From Morchella semilibera (lineage: Eukaryota; Ascomycota; Pezizomycetes; Pezizales; Morchellaceae): a stretch of DNA of 64,000 bases. Within the stretch, counting starts at the first letter, position 1; each line of letters starts with the position of its first letter. The notes beneath the pieces are model-generated. The model ran no database searches. It was not told the origin of the DNA and saw nothing but the letters and a program-made list of their open reading frames with translations. The stretch spans positions 1,292,081 to 1,356,080 of the forward strand of contig CM018606.1 in NCBI GenBank assembly GCA_009192285.1. The letters run 5' to 3'. Of the stretch, positions 60,834 to 64,000 are shown one piece after another. The position numbers and the translations under genes are program-made.

Positions 60834-62906
60834 ATGTCGGACAACAATGAGGTTTCAATTTCAGCTGTGGCGGCTTGCCCACAAAACCCTCCCCAGACAA
60901 CCTCCGACGAGGGCAGTCATGGCGACAAGAAAATTAACAACGAAAACCAAGACAAGAACAGCCGTGATAGAAGAGGCCAAAGGGATAGAGGTGGTGGAAG
61001 AAGCGGTGGCAGAGGCCGGAATGGCAGCTGGACTGATAAAGGCCGTAAGGAGAAACGGGCTCGTGAGGACCATGGAAGAGCTGCTTACAAGTATGTTCGG
61101 GGAGTTCGTTTCCCTCGAAGATTACAAAATCATCAAAAACCTAACAATAATAAATTTGAAAATAGTCACACAACCAAGAAACAGCGATCCTATGGAGAGG
61201 GCCATGAAGAAAACAGATTAGAGGGGCTAGATCAAGAAAAAGAGGAAAGAAAGCCCAAACGTAAGGTCGCAGTCCTTATCGGATATTGCGGGACCGGATA
61301 CAGAGGAATGCAGTTAAATCCGCCACATAAAACCATTGAAAGCGATATATTTGATGCCTTTGTTAGAGCCGGCGCGATATCAAAGGACAATTCCAATGAT
61401 CCAAAAAAGGTATATATACATGCATATCAATATAGATTCGACCTAGAAGAAGAACTGACCCCTGTAGTCATCTCTTGTTCGTTGCGCACGTACAGACAAA
61501 GGTGTTCATGCTGCTGGAAATGTGATCTCTCTAAAGCTCATAATTGAGGACCCGGATATTGTGCAGAAGATCAACGCCGAACTTCCCGGACAGATCCGTG
61601 TATGGGGAATCGTACGTACCCTTGGCTCTTTCAGTTGCTACCAGCAATGTGATAGCAGGAGATACGAATACCTTATCCCAACCCATTGTTTCCTACCACC
61701 ACACCCAAAGACATTCCTTGCAAAAAAGCTCAGGAGCATTGCCGAGAGAGAAGGTGACCTTGAAGGCTTACTCGGGAGACAAAAGGAGGTTGAAGGGTGG
61801 TGGGAGGGAGTTGATGCAAAGGTCAGGGAGCAGTTCAAAGATGAAGACCCTGATTTATTCAAGAAGGCTATGTTTGAGGAGAGCGAGTCAGACGATGAAG
61901 TCGTTTTGGGTAATGATGGGCGGCTAAGAAGCAGGTCTCCAGAGGTAGACCTAAACATGGAACCTGTGGTGGTTGAAGGGAAGATCCAGAGTGAGGCAGA
62001 AAAACTTGAGGCCTTGCGCTACAAAATTAGAGCTGTCCACCGAGTTGAAAAGAGGGCATACCGGATCTCCCAGGAGCGACTGGCGAGAGTCAGGGAAGTA
62101 TTTAAGGCCTATGAAGGTACTAAAAATTTCCACAACTATACCATTCAGAAAACTTTCCACGAAGCAAGCTCTAAACGACATATCAAGTCTTTTGAGGTAA
62201 GTTCATTAATATATCCTACTATTACTCCTTACAATTCTTTTACTAACGAAACTATTCAGGTCTTTGATCCGATAATCATCAATGATACAGAATGGGTATC
62301 TCTGCGTGTTCACGGTCAATCTTTTATGATGCACCAGATCAGTAAGTGCAATCCTCTCCGTGTTTTATGGCTGATAGCCCTAATGCTAGAGTTTTGAAAA
62401 CAGGAAAAATGGTTGGTATGGCAATGATGGTTGTCCGCACAGGCTGCCCTATTGAACGTATCGAGCAAACATTTAGACCTAGAAAAATTACTATTCCAAA
62501 AGCACCCAGTCTAGGGCTTCTTCTGGAGTACCCAGTCTTCGAAAGCTATAATAAGATGGCCATAGAAATGCATTCTCGGGAACCAATAGATTTTACCTTA
62601 TATTCCAAGGAGATTGACGCGTTCCGCGAGAAAATGATCTACTCTAAACTCTTCGAGGATGAAAGGACTGGCAACATGTAGGTCCCCAATGTTTTATTTT
62701 AAGTGAATGAGTTATATATTGACACTCCCAGATATACGGGATTTGTCCACTTTTTAGACTCGTTTAAGAGCCCATATCTTACCTACTTATCCTCCACAGG
62801 GTTCAAAGCTCTTGATGAAGAGGTTGCAGCGCAAAAAAGCATTAATTCTGAGGTTGCGATTGATTCCGAGGAAGAGGATGCCGGGTCGGGTGCTGAGGCT
62901 GGTTGA
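60834..62906 (+). CDS. pus1: Pus1-like tRNA pseudouridine synthase
   Basis: TruA-family enzyme that makes pseudouridine in tRNA and other RNAs, mainly nuclear. 611 aa from five exons: 60834-61409, 61468-62196, 62260-62341, 62404-62677, 62732-62906; phases agree. A basic, Arg/Gly-rich N-terminal region; [12 protein letters not shown]; the catalytic Asp in [15 protein letters not shown] (about residue 202); [37 protein letters not shown]. The start at ATGTCGGAC is preferred to an upstream in-frame ATG that would add an unlikely hydrophobic stretch. Confidence 0.94.
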
Positions 62907-63276
62907 TTAGAACTAGGAATTTGTTAGAAATTTATTAATTAGATAATGCTCTGCTACATGTAGATTATCTTGAGTATTATCGAGCCATAAAAAAACTTCG
63001 AAATGAAGGGAAAGGGTGATTAGAGAAGAGCTTGTAGAAGTGAATTTCTTTACACAAGTAGGTTTCTTGGTTGCGGCGACATGCATCCTGATAGAGATAT
63101 ATGTATGAACCTAAAGTAAAGTATCCTAATCGTGAGGTCACGCCAAGAGAATAGATCACGTGTGTTCATGGAAGTCTCTCGCGTCGGCACTTGGCTCAAA
63201 ATCAACCAGCGTTTGTTTGCACAAAAGACCCAACACTCCGCGACTTCCCTCTCATCCTTGAACCGCGACAACCATC
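62907..63276. other. intergenic, no gene seen
   Basis: 370 bp between pus1 and nic96; includes one ctacatgtag palindrome at about 62956. It presumably holds the nic96 promoter. Confidence 0.5.
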
Positions 63277-64000
63277 ATGGCTGCTACGGAACCCGCAAAC
63301 CACGTCTTTTCACTCTTCAGCTCATTGCTAGAGCAGTCGCGAAAACTTCGACAGGAAACTGATAATGATGGGCTAGAAACTGTCCAGCTGGGATTGAACG
63401 AGCTCGAGAGAAGGGCAAAGGACCTGAAGAAGACCCGTGAAGGGGCGCAAACCGATGCAAGAGCGTACGTGCTCTCCTGAATAGAGCTCTGTGAAGCTGA
63501 AGGCGGGGCTGACACTGATATGACTTTGGCTTTAGGCATTATTTGTTGGCTGCTGGTGGGATCAACACGGATGAGGCTTTGCGCGACTTGGATTCCATAG
63601 ATTTTCAAAACGCCTATGAGCCATCTACAGTACGAGTTGACACCGATATCGGTGTACGTATTCTTTTGACCCTCCCGTGATAGTCGCTACAAGAATTTGC
63701 GTTACTAAATCACAGGACCCCTCGAGTAGACCTACCTCCGCAATCGGAAAGAACAAAATGTGATGTCTTCGATCGAAGATGGAATGCGTCGCACATCTCG
63801 GGATTTTGATGCCTTTGTCGCTAAGAATGTTACAATAGAGTGGGAGGCACAAAAACAGCGTATCTTCGAACACTTTGGCCTTACACCACGAAACACTACA
63901 GCTCCGAGTGCTGCAGTAGATCCTCGCCACAACACATTTAATGGCGGTCTTAGCGCATTTGGTGCGTCTTCGTTTGGTGTCTCTTCTTTTGGTCGTTCCA
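63277..64000 (+). CDS. nic96: Nic96/Nup93-like nucleoporin, 5' part
   Basis: Linker nucleoporin of the inner pore ring. Exons 63277-63464, 63536-63653 and 63730 to the window edge; the rest lies outside. Support: N-terminal coiled coil; AHYLLAAGGINTDEALRDLD; YLRNRKEQNVMSSIEDGMRR; TSRDFDAFVAKNVTIEWEAQ, all typical of Nup93/Nic96 N-termini. The second donor GGT|GTACGT and acceptor ...GAGTAG|ACC were chosen for frame. Confidence 0.88.

Noticed and set aside
1-64000. CRISPR arrays, bacterial operons, plasmid or phage modules
   Set aside because: No spaced direct-repeat arrays, no ribosome-binding-site pattern; intron-bearing nuclear fungal genes throughout.

Overview
The window looks like nuclear DNA of a filamentous ascomycete (Pezizomycotina). 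Evidence: many short GT-AG introns (about 50-230 bp), a fused CPSase-ATCase (URA2 type) with a dead dihydroorotase-like middle, fungal NACHT-ankyrin genes, and fungal orthologues of BRR2, VPS45, SEN15, ICP55, MTR3, PRT1, PUS1 and NIC96. The style of the NACHT genes and the AT-rich gaps would fit Pezizomycetes, but I cannot fix the class from sequence alone.

Layout. 1-4.8 kb: no supportable gene; a GT-rich, repeat-bearing stretch lies at 2.0-3.3 kb. 4.8-12.2 kb (-): ura2, nine exons, with one apparent single-base deletion in a G run. 12.2-15.6 kb: AT-rich gap with perfect hairpins and many TACATGTA palindromes. 15.6-19.2 kb (+): NACHT-ankyrin NLR-like gene with near-identical ankyrin repeats and an in-frame stop. 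20.0-32.3 kb: a GC-rich island with an intact second eIF3b gene (-), a LINE RT fragment, a mitochondrially targeted PD-(D/E)XK-like protein (+, itself not GC-extreme), an EMW1/TTC27-like TPR gene (+) and an RRN6-like Pol I factor (+). 32.3-38.6 kb: gene-poor, with a decayed DUF7708-NACHT relic, a Pol III-type SINE candidate and a 32-bp-arm hairpin. 38.6-45.4 kb (-): brr2. 46.7-48.8 kb (-): vps45. 50.1-52.6 kb: sen15 (-) and icp55 (+), divergent. 54.5-55.5 kb (-): mtr3. 57.1-57.6 kb (-): an unknown small coiled-coil protein. 58.2-60.6 kb (-): the ordinary eIF3b gene (prt1), divergent from pus1 (+, 60.8-62.9 kb). 63.3 kb-end (+): 5' part of nic96.

Most genes are housekeeping functions in RNA, translation and trafficking; no biosynthetic cluster or operon-like system is seen. 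The most interesting signals are (1) two intact, differently composed eIF3b genes 36 kb apart with the same intron positions, (2) a dispersed 18-nt motif, CGAGTGAY-N5-RTGAY, seen at least 15 times outside exons on both strands, including three direct copies in the last intron of the extra eIF3b gene, (3) clustered perfect hairpins and palindromes in AT-rich gaps, and (4) several homopolymer-linked frameshifts in genes expected to be essential, which more likely reflect consensus errors than gene death. Exon boundaries were read by eye from splice consensus, frame and family conservation; phases were checked to sum to whole codons wherever this is stated.
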